Source: Phytophthora quininea (lineage: Eukaryota > Oomycota > Peronosporomycetes > Peronosporales > Peronosporaceae). Taken from it: a stretch of DNA of 64,000 nt. Within the stretch, counting starts at the first letter, position 1; each line of letters begins with the position of its first letter. Shown piece by piece: positions 11,679-23,585 of this stretch. Under the pieces are notes generated by a model. It saw nothing but the letters and a program-made list of their open reading frames with translations, was not told the DNA's origin and ran no database searches. The stretch covers positions 62,001 to 126,000 of the forward strand of contig JAAVTG010000069.1 in assembly GCA_011947345.1 (NCBI GenBank), in the 5' to 3' direction. The position numbers were made by a program, and so were the translations under genes.

Positions 11679-14408
11679 CTAATAGATCATGGCCTCCATG
11701 CGATTCAGTCGCTCGTTCGTGCCGGAGGGCAGGCGGAACTTAATCATACCAGCGAAGGTGACTAGCAGCTCGGCCTTCTCACGTAGAGCACTGACGCCAA
11801 CGCGTCGCAGCTCGCCAGATACCTGCGTCTTCAGTCGGTCAGCATCTCGCACCAGGCACTCCATGTATCCTAGCAGCAAAATGTGGAAGTTCTGCCGCAC
11901 GCTTTCATCAAAGGCCAGGAAGCGGTCCACGCACAGCGCCAGGTTGGCTGAGTTCTGTGTGGGGACCACCTCCAGCTCGTCCACGAACGCGATCGCGTCC
12001 TCATACTGATGCTTCTCGAAGATCTCGAGGAAGATGCTGATGTTGAGAAGCGTTTGAAAGGCGATAGCTGCAGTGCGAGCATGTCGGTTAGCAATCGTTT
12101 GGACCCATGGGAAGCGCATCCACTTCTCGGCAAACTCCTTTGCCTCGCGGAACCATTCCTTCCGTTCAGCCTGAACTGCGGATAGAGTGGAGCTGAGCTG
12201 CGAGTTCAGCAATACAATCACGCCTTCAATGTCCCCAGCGCTCTTTAGCAACGCGAACGCATCGTGCGGACGGCCACGAGCTTCTGCCTTCCGAGCCGCA
12301 GACAGAATAAGTTCTTTGACTTCACTTTCAGGCTCATCCTTCAGCAAGTGATCGTATAGTCCACGAGTCCGCGAGCCGTCTGTATTGTTCGTAAAGCCAG
12401 CCAACACGTCGAATTTGCGCGTGTCAAGCAGCAGCTCTGCGAGAAGCTCCTTCTTCGCTGACAAATCTGAAATGCAAGCAATGTAGTCCGCCGCCTCGGC
12501 AGCATTTGCGCGCTGGAATCCGTGAATGTACTGACGAACAAGGCGCACAAGATCCACAGTCGCTTCGTCCTCCTCTCCCATTGAGAACGACGTACACTCC
12601 AACAATCCGTAGTGGTTTAATGTGAGCGCGAAGTGGACCGCCTCCAGCAAAAATCCCTTTGAGGCCAGGTATTTGATTGCCTTCTCGTATTCTTGCGTGA
12701 TAAGCAGGATTTCAAAGTACAAGAAGGCGGAGAAGTTACCGCCCCCGGGCTGTGAAGCACCTTCAAAGTGTGCTGGACCAAACTTCTGGATACTCTTCGA
12801 TAGTCTGGCAATTGTATAGGAGCTGTCTGGCGCAGAGCTGGTAGCCGCGACGCGCTGGATGAAGCAGAGGCGCTGCCACAGGTAATCCTCGACGGTTGTC
12901 AAGATCCGCGGCTCGCTTGCATTGACGTTGCCGAAACACAGCAAGTTAATCACACAACGCTCGAACGGGTTAACGACCGAGACGGCGTCAATCGACGAGC
13001 TCACCAACTTGTGATAGCGATCCACCAAACGGCCAAACTCGCCAGGGAATTGCTTCGAGAAGGCATTCAACGGATTGGCATTGCGGTCGGCATACAGACT
13101 CTTCTGGTGCGCACGATAACGCAGCGCACAAAGCACATCAGCATCAATAGGGACGTCATTTCCCGCACTCGCGCCTCTCGTAACAAGATCGACAGCCTCC
13201 TGATCTCCACCACATCGTAGGCAGTAGTACACCACCGCCCAAACATTGTCAACGTCGGTGTTACTCCCACTGCCGTTGGCAGCGTAACGCGAGCTATGCA
13301 AGTGACGCACGAATGCGCGAATCGTCGACACTAGGTCTGGCACACCGCCAGTAGCAAGGTTGTTCTTTTGCACAGTCTGCTGCACGAAACCTAAGAACTG
13401 ATTCTCCAAGAACACGCGCTCCGAACGCGAAGCGGTGCTGCAGCAAAGTACGCTGCGCCTCGTCGCTTCCTTCTCTGATCGCTGTGAACTCACGCTCTGC
13501 AATGCGAGACACACCCGCCTTGGCAGCATCTCCTCCAACCAGCATATCATTTACTAGTTGCCAGCACTTCAGCACTGCCTCCCATTTGGATCCCGTCACA
13601 GACGTCGACACGTTATCCGCACACACACGTTGGAAGCAGCGTGCCATATCGAACTGACTGCGCGTGTTCGGCACACGACTGTTGTTCAGCTCCTGATCAC
13701 TGCGTAGTACTGCTTCATCTCCTCCGTCATTGCGTTCTCCACGTGCAGCTGTGACATATGCAGGGACCCAGTAGACGCGAACGAGTCCTGGAAGCGTGGT
13801 TGACCTGCAAATGTGGCGCCGCTTAAGCCAAGACCCGACGCAGGCTCCAACGCCTGCCGCTTCTCCCGGTCCGTGGACGAGAAAATGCTGCCGACAGCCT
13901 CGTTCTCTAGCACTCGAGGATAGTTCTTAATGCCGAGTTGCTTGGCGCCTCCAAGATCCTCCAGCAGCCGCAGCTTGGCGTCTTCAAAGTCGTCGATCAT
14001 GGCGCGGTTCATGCGATCGTGGGTGGCCTCCACCGTGCGGCGGTTCACGTCCTCAATGGCCGTCAGTACGATCATCTCGTGGTGGTGGGCCAGATATCCT
14101 TCCAGGTCCGTCTCGCCCAGCGGTGTCTCCGGCTCGAACTCGGGCGCGATCTCGAAAGCACGCAGCTCCTTGGACAGTTTCTCGGCGTCGATTCCCTTGG
14201 CGGCCAGCAGGAAGTTGGCCTTGTCGACGCCCGCGGCGGCGGGGCGCTTGCGGCTGCTACTGGGCACGCTCTGCGTCTGCGCCCGGGACGCGTCGTCCAG
14301 CTGCTCCAGACGCTTCTCCAGGCGAGGGATGCCCAGTTCCCCGAGGGACGTGGTGAGCTTCAGCGAGCTCTGGTACAGCGCGCGGAAGTCCACGTCGTTG
14401 GAGGCCAT
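11679..14408 (-). CDS. NUP93: Nucleoporin of the Nup93/Nic96 family
   Basis: Structural linker of the inner ring of the nuclear pore complex. Starts at ATG 14408 (MASNDVDFRALYQSSLKLTT) and stops at 11679. About 905 residues, close to the 820-840 of human Nup93 and yeast Nic96. The N-terminus is helical coiled coil, including a block around HHHEMIVLTAIEDVNRRTVE typical of the family. It is followed by the all-helical alpha-solenoid with the family hallmark order WQLVNDML, the EDYLWQRLCFIQR block, FSAFLYFEILLITQEYEKAI and FLLEAVHFALTLNHYGLL. Two frame changes, near 13690 (QYYAV/SDQELNN) and near 13430, must be bridged; both sides stay on family sequence. Single exon as far as visible. Essential housekeeping gene, so the breaks are probably sequencing errors. 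Confidence 0.93.
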
Positions 14409-15543
14409 AGCGGTGGGGGAACAGCACGCAAATTTGCCGCGAAAGCAATGGCCGCGATCGTAAGTATGATGCTGTATGGTAGGTTAGTCGCGCATCTATT
14501 CCTATCGTATAGAATGATACATAAGTTTTCTGGTGCAATGTTGTATCTGGTAGGCGAAGTGAGTCGAAGTGAGTCGAAGCGCGATGATGACTCCTCTAAC
14601 GCCCTCATCAAGCAGTACTGGGCGTGGTCGACGCGGGTTGAAAAAATTCCATCTGATGCACCGGAATAGTAGTGTCATCTTTTGCAGGGCTCATTGACGC
14701 GCCATACGTGTAGTTGACGTGCATCCCAGCGCAAGTATCGCCATCCATTCTTACGATACATTTCCTTTATCGTTTATGCTTGCACCCCACTACATTCGTG
14801 CGAGAGAAGCCCTGGCAGCGCGTCAATGCCGCGCAGCACGTGACGTAACAAGTAAGTGACCGATCCAATTGATCCTAGTACTAAATTGATCGCTAACGCG
14901 AGCTCGCCGCTGCAAGAATGAGATCAACTAGCACCTAAATAGCGAGAAATCATCGTGAAGCAGGTGCAGCACCTTCACCAGCAGCGAGTTCCTCAAGACA
15001 GCGCTGGGTGTAGGTCCCACTTCAACCCCAGTTGTGCAGTCGTTGCGGCACTGTCCATGTTGGACCAGCCAAACGTTCAGATTTGCCTCGCCGGCGTCTC
15101 CATGGGCAGCGGCTAATTCCTCGAGTCTCCTGCTACTTGCAGCTAGATTATCTCCACTGCTTGATCATTTCCACGGCGGAGCTGGGTTCGCTTCGCGCGA
15201 CTGGCTCGCCATTTCCGACTCTGATTCACTTTGCTTCACTATGACGCCAGAGAGATCTTTTCGTGGGGTCCACACAAGGGAAGGGGTGGAAGGGAAGTCC
15301 CACCCATCGTCGATCGTAACTCGAGGCGCAGAGCGGTGGCCGCCGCACTTCCCGAGAAGCTCTCTCCGCGCGCATAGCGAGCTGCCAGCAGGCGGCAAGC
15401 TCCAGGCAACAGGGCCGCAAGCAGGTCGACGTGCTAGCAGCGCTCAGAACGGATCGCTGGGCCCCCACAGAGATCTCCGGCTGCTGTGAAGCTAACCCTA
15501 AGGTCCATACCCTGAGGAAGGATCTAACTCGCCAGTATCGAAC
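14409..15543. other. Divergent intergenic region, no gene assigned
   Basis: About 1.1 kb between the Nup93 start and the scaffold-protein start. Open frames at 15032-15489 are GC-driven, overlap on both strands and have no recognisable motif. A GATC-containing AT-rich patch lies near 14862-14895 (ccaattgatcctagtactaa type). Promoters of both flanking genes are expected here. Confidence 0.5.
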
Positions 15544-18500
15544 ATGGCGTGGACCTGCACGGCGTGCGAGTTCGCAGCCAACGAGGACGGCCAGGACGCG
15601 TGCGTGGCCTGCGGGTCGGAGCGTCCGGAGGACGAGCAGCAGGACGCGGGCGAGAACGGCGCGGATGAGTCGGCTCCCGAAGTGGTGGTGATTGAGCTGC
15701 CGGCCAAGGAGAAGCTGGGCGTGAAGCTCATGCCCCCAAGGACGGCGTGATCAACCACGGCCTGGCCATCGACAACATCAACAACCCGCTGCTGGAGAAC
15801 AAAGTGCAGGCCGGAGACCTGATCGTCGCCATTGGCGGTCAGAATGTAGACGGCATGGGCTTCTCCGATGCTATTGACCTGATCCGTAAAATGCCGAGAC
15901 CTCTGGCCATTTCTTTTGAGATTGACGAGCTGCGACGCCAAGAAGTGGTGCGCGAGAAATTCAAGCAAAACAAAGACAACGATTTAGACAAGGAGCTCAC
16001 GACCTACGCCGTCGTGTTTGATAAGGGACCGATGGGACTGAATTTGGAGGAAGCTGTGCGATACGGCATTGACGGCGCCGTGGTGCGTGCGCTAAAAGGT
16101 CAGGCTAAGACCAGTGGTATGATTACAGTGGGAGATATTGTGTACAAGGTGAACGAGGTGGATGTACTGTGTATGCCCTATCTGGAGGTGATGAATGTGC
16201 TTCGGAATGCCCCTGCGCCGAAAACGTTGCAGTTTGTACCGAAAGACAAGCTGGCGGATGTGCAACGAGTGGGATCTCGGCATTCAGAGTCGTTTAAGCT
16301 ACGTGAATCTACGTCCCATGTAAAGCAAAAACTCATGAACAACCCGCGTATTGTAAAGGATGACGGTAACGAAGGCGACGACAACCAGTCGATCGCACAA
16401 CTGATTCTGGACAACCAAGCCGCGACCATCAAGAAGGGCCGCATGTACAAACAAGGGCGGGTGATGCGCAACTGGAAGTCTCGATATTTCGTGCTGAGCG
16501 TGTCCAAGGTGGAATACTTTAAGAGTCCTAGCTCGACGACGTCACGTGGCGAGATGAGCTTTCTAAACCATCGCTGCACGGTTCGATCGCTTCCTGGAAC
16601 AGGAGACGTGGTCTGTCGATCCCCCAACGTTACAGCAGAGTTTCTTCTGGAGCTTCGAGTGGATGACCGCCGCATGGTGATGGCCTGCACCTCGGATTCC
16701 GACAAGAAGGGCTGGATGGATGCCATCAAGCTAGCCATCGATGCCTCGAAGACTGTCAACCGTACACAGAACTTAGGAGAATCCTCCGCGTCGCCAAGGC
16801 ATTGCGTACGCAACGCACGGAAAGTATCTCAATGGACGGAACCTTTTGGACCGCAATGCTGGCGGTCGTTTGTCACAGTTCAACTACGAAGCCTTCTCCA
16901 CACCTGTGGTGCACGTTGGTGTTCTGTCTGCTACGAACTTGACCAAGTCAGGTAGCTCTGTGAACGCCATCTGTGAGGTCACAGTGGGCGCAGAAACGTT
17001 CAAGACTTCTGTAGTCAAGAACCAACGTTCGCCTGTATGGAAGCAAGACAACACTGCTTCATTCGAGGCACCCAGCGATGACATGGTGGTGGAAATCCGT
17101 ATCTTCGATGAGCACTTGTTCCGCGCGACGGAGTTGATCGCGACGCTTACGATCCCATTGAAATCACTTCCGAACATGCAAAAGGCCACGAAGAAGTACC
17201 CTCTGGCACTCGGAAGCCGCTCAGCGGGAGCTGTACTGACACTGTCTTTGGAATACGTGAACAAGCTGAAGGCGTATGAGGAAGACCAGGAGCGTGGCCG
17301 CCTTGGTGATGATCTGAACAGCAACGGTATGATGAACGAGCGCGATGAGATGGTGAAGATTAAGGCCGAGGCTCAGATGGCTGCTGATGAGGCCACGCAC
17401 CACGCTGCACGTGCACAAGAGGAAGCACACATGCTTCTTGAGCAATCTCGCCAGAAGGCGGAAGCAGCTATGGCTGCGGCTCGCGAAGAGCAACGAGAAG
17501 GTAAGGCAGCCGTGGAGAAGGCTATGGCGGAAGCTGCTCGTGCAAAGGAGGAGGCAGAGAAGCAATTAGCTGAGGCTAGACGGGCGCAGGAAGAAGCGCA
17601 AAAGCTTATTGAAGCAAACCGACGTATCCAAGAGTCCGATGTGCAAGGCCCATCGATCTACGCTCCGTACAGACGCATGGTGCAGGAAGGACACTCCAAC
17701 GACGAGATTAAGAAGAAAATGCAGGAAGACGGTGTCGACGAGATGGGTATCCAGGCATTCTTCGATGGTATTAACTCGTACGACGAGAAGATCCGCGCAT
17801 TGCAGGAAGAGGTCGAGAAGCTGAAGCGCAGCCGCTCTGTACGACAGAGGGAGGAGCCTAAAACTCAAGATATGCTGGCCAACTTGGATATATCAAGCGA
17901 CCAGGTGAAGCTGCTGCGTCGTTTGCTGAAGCTTGAGAAGCAGTTGCAGCAGGCCGGTATTGCTGTTGCAGCAGATATCCCATATGAAGAAGCTATGGCG
18001 AAGGTGCAAGAGATCTCGAAACGTATGCAAGAAATCGGTTCTGCTGATGTGACCCATCCAGATCCAGCGATTCAGAAACAGCTCCGAGAAGAGTACTACC
18101 GATTGGAGCAAGATATGGAGAAGTACAACACAGCTCTGATGCTGACAGACGAGTATGCAGCTGAAGAAGCTCGTAAGGAACGCGAATGGGAGGAAGAAAA
18201 CTACGATGACAATGTGAAGGCTCTGAAGGCGATTCGCCGCATGATGCCTGTCGATGTCAAGAAGATGTCGGAAGCCGATCTGCAGACCCACAAGTCTCCG
18301 AACGGGAAAACGTTGCCTCGAGATGTTGCGAGGAAGTTCAAGCGTACGAATGTGCTAGAGTTGATTCGTATGGACCCCGCTGACATCGCAAAGAACCATC
18401 CGTCGCTGCTAGAAAACCTGCGTGTTACAGGTCTTTCAGTCACCGAACGACGAGCACTGCACATGCACTTGCGTGATGTTGCAGACACGTGGAAGGCTCA

Positions 18501-19807
18501 GCAGGGTGAAGAGATGACCAAGAAGAAGTACGAGTGGTTCAAGACGCTGAAAGAGACATTCAAGACCGTTGTAAACTCGTACAACAAGCACGTGAAGCAG
18601 TACGGGCCAGATGATAACCACCCGTACGCCACTCGCGACGACCCTGACATTGGTTGTCCGTTGCTTGGCAAGCAGTGCCCAATTAAGGCGAACCGGTCGC
18701 CTGCGTACGACCAGGACCTTGGATACCCCGACGGCGACGTGTACATGGAATCAACGGTGCAAAGGGTAACCCCGACGATGCTGGTGCACGTGCCTTGGCG
18801 GAAGCCCAAGAATTGGCTCGTGCGAAGCTCGCCAACTCGCGCGCAGACGCTTTGAAGAAGCACTACCGTAACGTGCGTCTTGTGGCTGAAGCCAACGGTG
18901 CGTGTGAATTGATCGATACGTCGCTCGATCAAATCGAAAACCGGCAGTTGTTGTGGTTCCAGGCTAGACTTAAACGCCGGTTGGAACGTACAGAGACTGC
19001 TGCAACTATTAAGGTGGAGCTGGCCGAGTTCGGTGAATTAGTCAACGAAATTCGTTTGGCGAGCTTAAAATTCGCCGAGCGGTCAGGAATGAACTTGTCT
19101 GGCAAGCGCAACGCAGCGTTGGATGCCAAGGATACGCGCTCCTCGATCGAATGCAATCTGATTCTGCTGTATTGCGACGCAGTGGCGGATTGCTTTGATG
19201 GGATGGATGAGCGCATGGACGAAGTGAAGGCAAGCGATAAGCGATTGCGTTCCGCGATCCCAATCATCCGCGGTTTATTGAAGGATCTGGCTGACAAGAG
19301 TCGGACCACACTCAACAAGCTGAAGGATAAGGGCCCGCCTATCAACCGGAAGGTAAAGACTAGAACGGAGATCATGAAGGAGGCGAAGGAGAAGAACGCA
19401 GGCGCTTCAGCACCGCCAGCAGCTGAAGGAGGGGCGAAGAAGCTGCTGGGCCCAGTCGGGCACCGCATCCGATGATGGCTGCGCGCGGAAGAGGTAGAGG
19501 TCGTGGCCGAAACGATCTCTTTGCAGCAATTAAGGGCCGCGGGGGCGACGACGGCGATGGTCCTCCAGGTCCTCCGGTAGACTTTTTGGCATCGATTCGT
19601 GGGCGCGGTCGTGGCAATCCGGGTGGTCCAGGACGCGGCGATCTGTTCTCCGCTATCAAGGCACGTGGTGGCGGCGGTGACGACGGCGGTCGTGGGGGTC
19701 GTGGCAATGATTTGATGTCTGCTATTCGTGGGCGCGGCCGAGGAGGACCTCTTGGAGGTGGGCGTGGTGATTTGATGGCTGCGATCGCCGCACGAAAGAA
19801 AGAGTAG
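15544..19807 (+). CDS. Giant scaffold: RanBP2 finger, two PDZ, PH, C2, coiled coil, CCDC53-like motif, WH2-like repeats
   Basis: One continuous locus with no intergenic gaps, requiring frame corrections near 15738, 16800, 18765 and 19455. Order: RanBP2-type zinc finger at the start (WTCTACEF...CVACGSE, C-x2-C-x11-C-x2-C); PDZ 1 about 15700-15960 (KLGVKLMPP...AGDLIVAIGGQNV); PDZ 2 about 15990-16240 (GPMGLNLEEA...GDIVYKVNEVDV); PH about 16420-16750 (KKGRMYKQGRVMRNWKSRYF, ending GWMDAIKLAID); C2-like beta domain about 16890-17240; Ala/Glu-rich coiled coil about 17340-17640; then PYRRMVQEGHSNDEIKKKMQ, similar to the WASHC3/CCDC53 motif. The last 110 residues (19472-19807) are RG-rich and hold five copies of a D-[LF]-[LMF]-x-[AS]-I-[KRA] motif like WH2. 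Family knowledge suggests a membrane-recruited actin regulator; that role is inference. The last block could be a separate small protein, but no promoter gap precedes it. Confidence 0.75.
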
Positions 19808-20154
19808 ATATGTGGCGCTTAAGGCGGTAGGCCAAGTGATAGATACCCGAGAGAGAAGAAAGGAGTAAAGACTGCTGACGGCAGTGTCGATTTCAAACGC
19901 CGAGTTTGTAAGGATCGCTTTGCTAGGAGCAATAGGAAAAAAATTAACAGAAAAAAGTGATGAAGATAACGATTTATCCACTCGACTACCTTCAACATTG
20001 TTGTCTCGAGGAGAACAAGCGAGCTCTTCCGGTACAATCGCAGTGGTAACTATAGATGCCACCTTGCTATGTGTAAGGAGAAAACGGCGAGATAATTTCG
20101 TTTGGACAGCGTCCAAGTTTGTTCCATTAGTCTTTGCTTGAGTCTGCGGTAATC
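19808..20154. other. Intergenic spacer
   Basis: About 350 bp between a stop and the next same-strand start. It contains AT-rich stretches (ggaaaaaaattaacagaaaa near 19930) but no recognisable gene. Likely terminator of the upstream and promoter of the downstream gene. Confidence 0.45.
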
Positions 20155-21438
20155 ATGGGGCTCTGCTCATCAAACCCAATGCGAACCGAGGACCGCGAAC
20201 AGGAGAAAATTGCGCGCTTTGTGCGGTGTGCTGTCACGGCAGACGTCGCGAAGCTTCAGGAAATGCTGAAGCGGGAAAAATAAACCCCAACGCCAAAGAT
20301 GTAGGTGGAGAACATCTTTTCTCGTCTGAACCCACCGCTAATAACCTGTATCGCAGCGCTTTGGCATGACAGCAGTCCACTGGGGTAAACAGCTATTACA
20401 TTTCTTTTGCGTGACAACTTCTAACTCATTTTAATGTGTCAGCATCGTACGTCGGCACCCTAGAATGCGTCAAAGAGCTCATTAAAGCGGGGGTCGCCCC
20501 AAACCACCGATACCAACGGACGCAATGCACTTCACCATGCTTGCCGCAAAGATCAGGACGAGGTGGTGCGGTATTTGGTCAGCGTCGCCAAAATGGATGT
20601 CAATTCTCGAAGTGAAAACCAAGATACACCGCTACACAAAGCAGGTAAAGTAATTCTTGCTCTTTAGGTATATAGTATTGAAGTGATGGGAATGACAAAT
20701 GTGGCGTAGTTCGAGGAACGAGTATCAAAGTTGTCGAGACGCTACTTAAGTTAGGAGCCGATCCCAGTATTCGGAACGAGGTGCAGCATTGGTCTCTTCA
20801 TATTGCTTGCCATCCACATTCTAACGAGGTTGATGTGAATCTCCGTAGCAAGGGAAAACTCCGCTGGACGAACTGGAAACTGCGATATCGACACCGACGG
20901 TAGGACTACCACCCCACATATTTCAGCTTTCTTCGTGTTGAGCTCAAACCACTGTGTTAAAAATTGCAGACCGAAAACTACGGCTCAAATCTGGTCATGT
21001 CTGCAAGACTGTCATCACCACAACGAGAAACCTACAGCGAATCTCGAGCTGCAGATGCCAAGTTGGACTTCATCGGTCTCGCTCTGCAGTCTCGTCAAGA
21101 GAGCCGTTACATCGAACGCACCGATGTCAAAAACTATAGCAGATCACGCCGCAGTATCGACGAAGGTTTGATCTCCCCACCACCATCAACGAAGAACCTG
21201 CGCAGTGGGCTAGTTCAACAAAGCCTACAGCAAAAGTTACCGATTTGTATCGACCCTCTTCAGCACGTGAGTCTGCAGAAACCCGAAAGGATCTGAAATA
21301 CGCAGGCAAGCGAGTCATCATGGCAATGCGCGTGAAAAAGCTCTGCCCGACGTCGAGAAGATGCAGTTGATCAGGCTGCTGTTAGAAAAGTACTCGACCA
21401 AACCAGCTCCGTTAAAAGAAATCACACGAGAAAAGTAG
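20155..21438 (+). CDS. N-myristoylatable ankyrin-repeat protein
   Basis: Four exons: 20155-20300, 20443-20644, 20710-20899 and 20970-21438, with GT-AG introns of 142, 65 and 70 bp. The start MGLCSSNPM fits an N-myristoylation signal (Gly2, Ser/Cys5-6), suggesting membrane anchoring. Ankyrin repeats are clear: SYVGTLECVKELIKAG, TDTNGRNALHHACRKDQDEV, SENQDTPLHKA, VVETLLKLGADPSIRNEVQH and WSLHIACHPHSNEV, then GKTPLDELETA. The C-terminal exon is Ser/Arg-rich and ends REKALPDVEKMQLIRLLLEK before TAG 21436-21438. One-base corrections are needed near 20279 (an A run), 20500, 20855 and 21325. Ankyrin proteins bind partner proteins; the partner is unknown. A degenerate copy of exon 3 lies at about 24700-24790. 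Confidence 0.7.
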
Positions 21439-21554
21439 CTACAATTTCCTCACCGTAATTTTGTACTAGTAATGCATTGCGCCGCCAAGAGCTCTCGTCC
21501 CCATTCTCCAATTTTCATCCAACTAACAACAACACCCGACCAAGACAAGTCCTG

Positions 21555-22440
21555 ATGGAATCGAGTTCTGTTTCGTCGTCGTTAGCCCAAGAAAACTAGT
21601 TTGTCGACAACGACTTCGCCGCAGTCATGGGGTTCGTCGTGGCGTATCTGCGAGCTGTCGAAAGCGAGAAGGAGGACCGGATTATCAACGACCCGTTCGC
21701 GGAGCCTCTCGTTCGGAAGGAGAAAGCAAAGATCGAAAAATGCATGGCGGAAATGCAAGAAGTGCACTCGCACCCGGAGAATCTCATTGCTCTGCGGACG
21801 CGTTACCTGGACGACAGGCTCAATCACCGCAACGCGCAAATTCTCCAAATCGTGAATCTCGGCGCTGGGTTGGATGCTCGAGCGTATCGTCTGGAGTCGC
21901 TGCAAGGATGTCACGTCCTGGAGATCGACCAGAGCGGTGCGATGTTCGAGCACAAGGCCGAAGTGATGAAGGAGCTGCACGCTCCGCTGGTCGCCAAAAA
22001 GGTTGACTGCATCGTGTCCGACTTGTCCGAGGCGGGTCTTGAAGGTCACTTGGTGGGGCGAGGTTTCGATCCCAAGATGCCAACGTTTTGGATCATGGAA
22101 GGACTGCTGCCCTTCATGGAGCGTGCCAGCACCGTCGATCTTCTGAAAGTCATCGACTACATGTCGGCTCCTGGCAGTGAATTCTGGGCGGATATCCCCA
22201 GTCAAGTCATGGCTGACTCGGTCGAATGGGGCAGTGGGCGTCGCATGAAGTACGGCGAGGACGATCCAGCGCACGGCGTTCTTGCCGAAATCCCGTGGAA
22301 TGTCGAAGTGCAGGCCTCAGTGCAGAACCCTGGCACTCATTTCGGCCGCGAGTGGACCCCAATGCTGACCAAGACAACCAAGACAGGGTGGCCACTTCTT
22401 TATCGTCGGCGAGAAACCTGCGATCGAACAGAAACCTTGA
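21555..22440 (+). CDS. SAM-dependent O-methyltransferase (TIGR00027/leucine carboxyl methyltransferase fold), copy A
   Basis: Class I SAM methyltransferase related to PPM1/LCMT. Conserved blocks in order: FVVAYLRAVESEKEDRIIND with NDPFAEPL, ALRTRYLDDRL, SAM-binding LGAGLDARAYRLESL, acidic EIDQSGAMFEHKAEVM, and FWIMEGLLPFMERA. Upstream ATG 21555 (MESSSVSSSLAQEN) is in frame but followed by an in-frame TAG at 21597-21599; the longest uninterrupted frame starts at ATG 21627, just before the conserved helix. Near 22385 the frame must shift once to reach the family ending HFFIVGEKPAIEQKP, stop at 22440. The family is best known in actinobacteria, where it methylates small molecules, and horizontal acquisition is possible (inference). 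The substrate is unknown. About 780 bp are almost identical to copy C in inverted orientation. Confidence 0.8.
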
Positions 22441-22558
22441 GTAGCAATCTCTTGTGGACTTGATGTCCCTTGCAGCTAACATGATCTATTTGATTCCACT
22501 TTGCCAATAACTTCGCCAAATCCATAACTTTCCACGGCTGAAAGAATTGCCAATCGAG

Positions 22559-23441
22559 ATGGACGCTCAGGAACCACTTACCGTTGGTGAAGCCAAGTCA
22601 CTGCTCAAAGCCTCCAAGACTGTCGATGGCGCCTTTGCGCAGTCGATGGGGTCATGACGACCTACCTTCGCGCTGAGGAGAGCGCTCGTCCCGACAGGAT
22701 CATCAACGACCCCTTCGCCGAACCGCTATCCCGTCAGGAACGACAGAAAACCGAAAAGTTCGGGAGTCGATGGGAGGAGAGATGCATTCTCGACCAGGAG
22801 ACTTCATTGCGTTCCGGACGCGTTATCTGGACGAAGCTCTGAATCAACGAGGGTCCGGTATTCACCAAGTTGTGATCTTGGGAGCGGGTCTGGACACTCG
22901 AGCGTACCGACTCGAGTCACTCAAGGATTGTCACGTGGTGGAGATCGACCAAAGCGCTCCGATGTTTGAGCACAAACGCAACGTCATGAAAGAACAGAAC
23001 GCGTCGTTGGTAGCCAAGACACTCGACTATGTCGTCCTGAATCTGGAGGAGAAAGAGTTGGGTGAGAACTTGATGAATCGAGATTTCAATCCAGCCATCC
23101 CGACGTTCTGGACGATGGAAGGCCTCCTCCCGTACATGGAGCGACAGAGCATTGTCGACCTCCTGAAAGCCATCGACGATCTGTCGGCGGCTGGGAGTGA
23201 ACTTTGGGTTGACATTCCTGGACAAGTAGTCTCGGATCCTGTCGAGTGGGGCAAACGCCACATGAAATACGGAGAAGACGACCCCGTGCAAGGCGTGCTG
23301 AGTGAGATCCCGTGGGTTTCTAAATTGCAGGCTTCTCTAGGCGAGGCCAGTAGCCACTTTGGGCGGCAATGGACGCCGATGCTGTCGCCGAAGAACAAGA
23401 TCGTAGCCCCGTTCGCTTTTATTGTGAGCAAGAAGCCGTAG
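22559..23441 (+). CDS. SAM-dependent O-methyltransferase (TIGR00027-like), copy B
   Basis: Divergent paralogue between the two near-identical copies. ATG 22559 gives MDAQEPLTVGEAKSLLKASK, a full N-terminus of the length lost or altered in copy A. Frame changes near 22650 and 22765 must be bridged to connect MTTYLRAEESARPDRIINDP with FIAFRTRYLDEALNQRGSGI. The rest is open to 23441: SAM motif LGAGLDTRAYRLESL, acidic EIDQSAPMFEHKRNVM, FWTMEGLLPYMERQ, a WGKRHMKYGEDDP block shared with copies A and C, and the canonical C-terminal strand APFAFIVSKKP. It is 118 bp downstream of copy A on the same strand. No signal peptide, so cytosolic action is expected. Confidence 0.82.
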
Positions 23442-23585
23442 AGTGAGTTACTACTAGCAGGCACATGGAAAAGGAAGTGCCAGTCAGAGGAGTTGCTAGC
23501 ACAATCAGATTAGCAAGTTGGCTGACTTACCCGTGGAGGAGGATTCAACGAAAAGCCAAAGGCAAAAGAAATGAAAACGAGACGG

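Noticed and set aside
13938..14669. 243-residue plus-strand frame opposite Nup93
   Set aside because: Antisense of a strongly conserved gene; crosses its start codon.
15032..15489. Plus-strand frames upstream of the scaffold gene
   Set aside because: Low-complexity GC-rich frames on both strands, no motif, no link to the zinc-finger start.
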